Shown: in pieces, positions 22,272 to 22,699 of the stretch
Numbering within the stretch: the first letter of the stretch is position 1
How the letters are laid out: each line of letters starts with the position of its first letter
Source: Syntrophomonas_B sp035447945
Lineage (GTDB): Bacteria > Bacillota > Syntrophomonadia > Syntrophomonadales > Syntrophomonadaceae
Length of the DNA: 22,699 nucleotides
Reading direction: 5' to 3'
Assembly (NCBI GenBank): GCA_035447945.1
Contig: DAOTHZ010000033.1
Coordinates: 1-22,699 of the forward strand
The notes under the pieces: generated by a model
Seen by the model: only the letters and a program-made list of their open reading frames with translations
Told to the model about the DNA's origin: nothing
The model's database searches: none
Made by a program: the position numbers and the translations under genes

Positions 22272-22580
22272 ATGGAATTTGTACTGAATGAGAAAACGCT
22301 AACTGCCATAAAAGAAGATACCGGGGCTTTATTCCTCAAGATAATGGAATGCGTTTCTTGAGCGGGTACCTCTATCAGCCTCTGGTCAGGGGTATCGAAT
22401 CCTAAAAAAGAAAACCTTTCTAGATTTAATGAATACGAACACCAAGGGGTCAAGATCTATATTGAAAAGAGATTAAAAACCCAGGATACAATTCATATTG
22501 ATGTAAACCCCAAATTTCTCTTTTTCAAACCCTCCTTTAGAGTCCGGGGCGTAGAGGTGCCAAAGCACCAAACTTTCTAA
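22272..22580 (+). CDS. Candidate small selenoprotein with in-frame TGA as selenocysteine
   Basis: Reading through the TGA at 22359-22361 gives one 102-residue protein, ATG 22272 to TAA 22578-22580, with no other stop. GGAGGTGA lies 7 bases before the ATG. The TGA is codon 30 in C27-V-S-U30, a CxxU redox motif; C27 is the only cysteine. Downstream, residues 58-67 (QGVKIYIEKR) and 81-95 (KFLFFKPSFRVRGVE) look conserved in style. From memory the layout resembles a small family listed as 'CC/Se motif (seleno)protein', and more loosely HesB/IscA-like selenoproteins; I cannot verify either. A hairpin right after the TGA fits a bacterial SECIS. The gene is AT-richer than its neighbours and lies between inverted repeats, suggesting transfer. 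The last codons (VPKHQTF) lie in the right repeat. The alternative is a pseudogene with a nonsense mutation. Confidence 0.7.
22365..22396 (+). promoter_or_regulatory. Candidate bacterial SECIS hairpin
   Basis: GGTACCTC (22365-22372) pairs fully, with two wobbles, with GGGGTATC (22389-22396). An inner stem ATCAG (22374-22378) pairs with CTGGT (22382-22386) around a tiny CCT loop; if the last pair opens, the loop begins with G. The apical loop lies 18-20 bases after the TGA, within the roughly 16-37 base range described for bacterial SECIS elements. Confidence 0.6.
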
Positions 22581-22583
22581 CTT
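22556..22583. repeat. GGTGCC-AAA-GCACC repeat, right boundary of the selenoprotein cassette
   Basis: A diverged copy of the unit at 19865-19893, in the same orientation, including a perfect AACTTTCTAACTT tail (22571-22583). It overlaps the last codons and the stop of the candidate selenoprotein gene. Confidence 0.75.
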
Positions 22584-22605
22584 ACCTGGTAAATAAATTT
22601 GTAAA

Positions 22606-22645
22606 GTCTCCTGTTACTGAAAAAGCGCAGCAGGAGACATTTTTT
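22606..22645 (+). terminator. Intrinsic terminator after the candidate selenoprotein gene
   Basis: GTCTCCTG (22606-22613) pairs with CAGGAGAC (22631-22638), followed by a six-T run (22640-22645). It ends the transcript 26 bases after the TAA stop, so the gene appears monocistronic. Confidence 0.85.
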
Positions 22646-22654
22646 AAAAGTTAA

Positions 22655-22675
22655 TGACAAGGGAATCCCTTGTCA
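22655..22675. repeat. Perfect palindrome TGACAAGGGA-A-TCCCTTGTCA
   Basis: Ten-base arms around a single central base. It is followed directly by the GCAAGGCAAGAACCGTCC unit at the window end, so the two may form one composite repeat element. Confidence 0.6.
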
Positions 22676-22681
22676 CTCTTA

Positions 22682-22699
22682 GCAAGGCAAGAACCGTCC
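22682..22699. repeat. Second copy of the GGGGACGGTTCTTG-type repeat, cut by the window end
   Basis: These 18 bases are identical to 2885-2902, in the same orientation. The element continues beyond the window. Confidence 0.75.

Noticed and set aside
22268..22453. A 61-residue minus-strand frame over the selenoprotein gene
   Set aside because: It has no ribosome site and is antisense to a frame with promoter, ribosome site and terminator.
1..22699. CRISPR array, tRNA or rRNA genes, integrase or transposase genes
   Set aside because: I scanned for regularly spaced repeats, tRNA-like ends and transposase motifs and found none; the repeats present are short dispersed palindromes.

Overview
The window looks like chromosomal DNA from a motile, probably spore-forming, anaerobic Gram-positive bacterium of the Clostridia type. 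The evidence is PyrR-type attenuators in the pyr operon, a linked lspA / RluD-family / pyrR / pyrB order as in Bacillus and Clostridia, CheC and CheD, several TTG starts behind strong AGGAGG-like sites, TTGACA/TATAAT-type promoters, matches to the sigma-H and sigma-D consensus sequences, and CoA-transferases typical of fermenting anaerobes. No rRNA, tRNA, CRISPR array or intact transposase gene was seen. The species cannot be named from this sequence alone.

Layout. Positions 1-2704 (minus strand) hold an RluD-type pseudouridine synthase, pyrR and pyrB, with a PyrR-type attenuator in front of pyrR and another in front of pyrB; the cluster has its own promoter at 2737-2765. Positions 2882-6140 hold an OmpR-type two-component system and a secreted repeat protein, lying between the RluD-type gene and lspA (6141-6593). 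The regulator promoter and the secreted-protein promoter share the same 11-bp-phased TGAA repeats, so the system probably regulates itself and the secreted protein. Positions 6894-8246 and 15668-16963 (plus) hold two CoA-transferase paralogues. Between them lie a PAS-GGDEF-HD-GYP cyclic-di-GMP enzyme, a TrmO-type tRNA methyltransferase with an extra C-terminal domain, a barstar-like inhibitor, a barnase-like lipoprotein, an orphan PAS histidine kinase behind a sigma-H-type promoter, and a small membrane-anchored coiled-coil protein.

Positions 17084-20562 (minus) hold a DUF2892-like membrane protein, a CoA-disulfide reductase/NADH oxidase-type flavoprotein, a DUF2889-like protein and a YhhQ-type queuosine-precursor transporter. 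Positions 20672-21911 (minus) hold cheD and cheC behind a sigma-D-type promoter. The cheC gene is interrupted only by a false assembly gap: 100 N flanked by the same 55 bases on both sides. Removing 155 bases restores an intact 205-residue CheC.

The most novel item is at 22161-22583: a small gene (22272-22580) that reads through an in-frame TGA in a C-V-S-(TGA) context, followed by a hairpin at the right distance for a bacterial SECIS element. It has a strong promoter with a CsoR/CstR-type palindrome over the start site, and the cassette is bracketed by 13-bp inverted repeats. It is probably an unannotated selenoprotein that ordinary gene callers would miss. Related short palindromes (GGTGCC-GGCACC, GGGGAC-GTCCCC, GGGGTC-GACCTC and a GGGGACGGTTCTTG type) recur at the 3' ends of five genes, in some cases supplying the stop codon or last residues.
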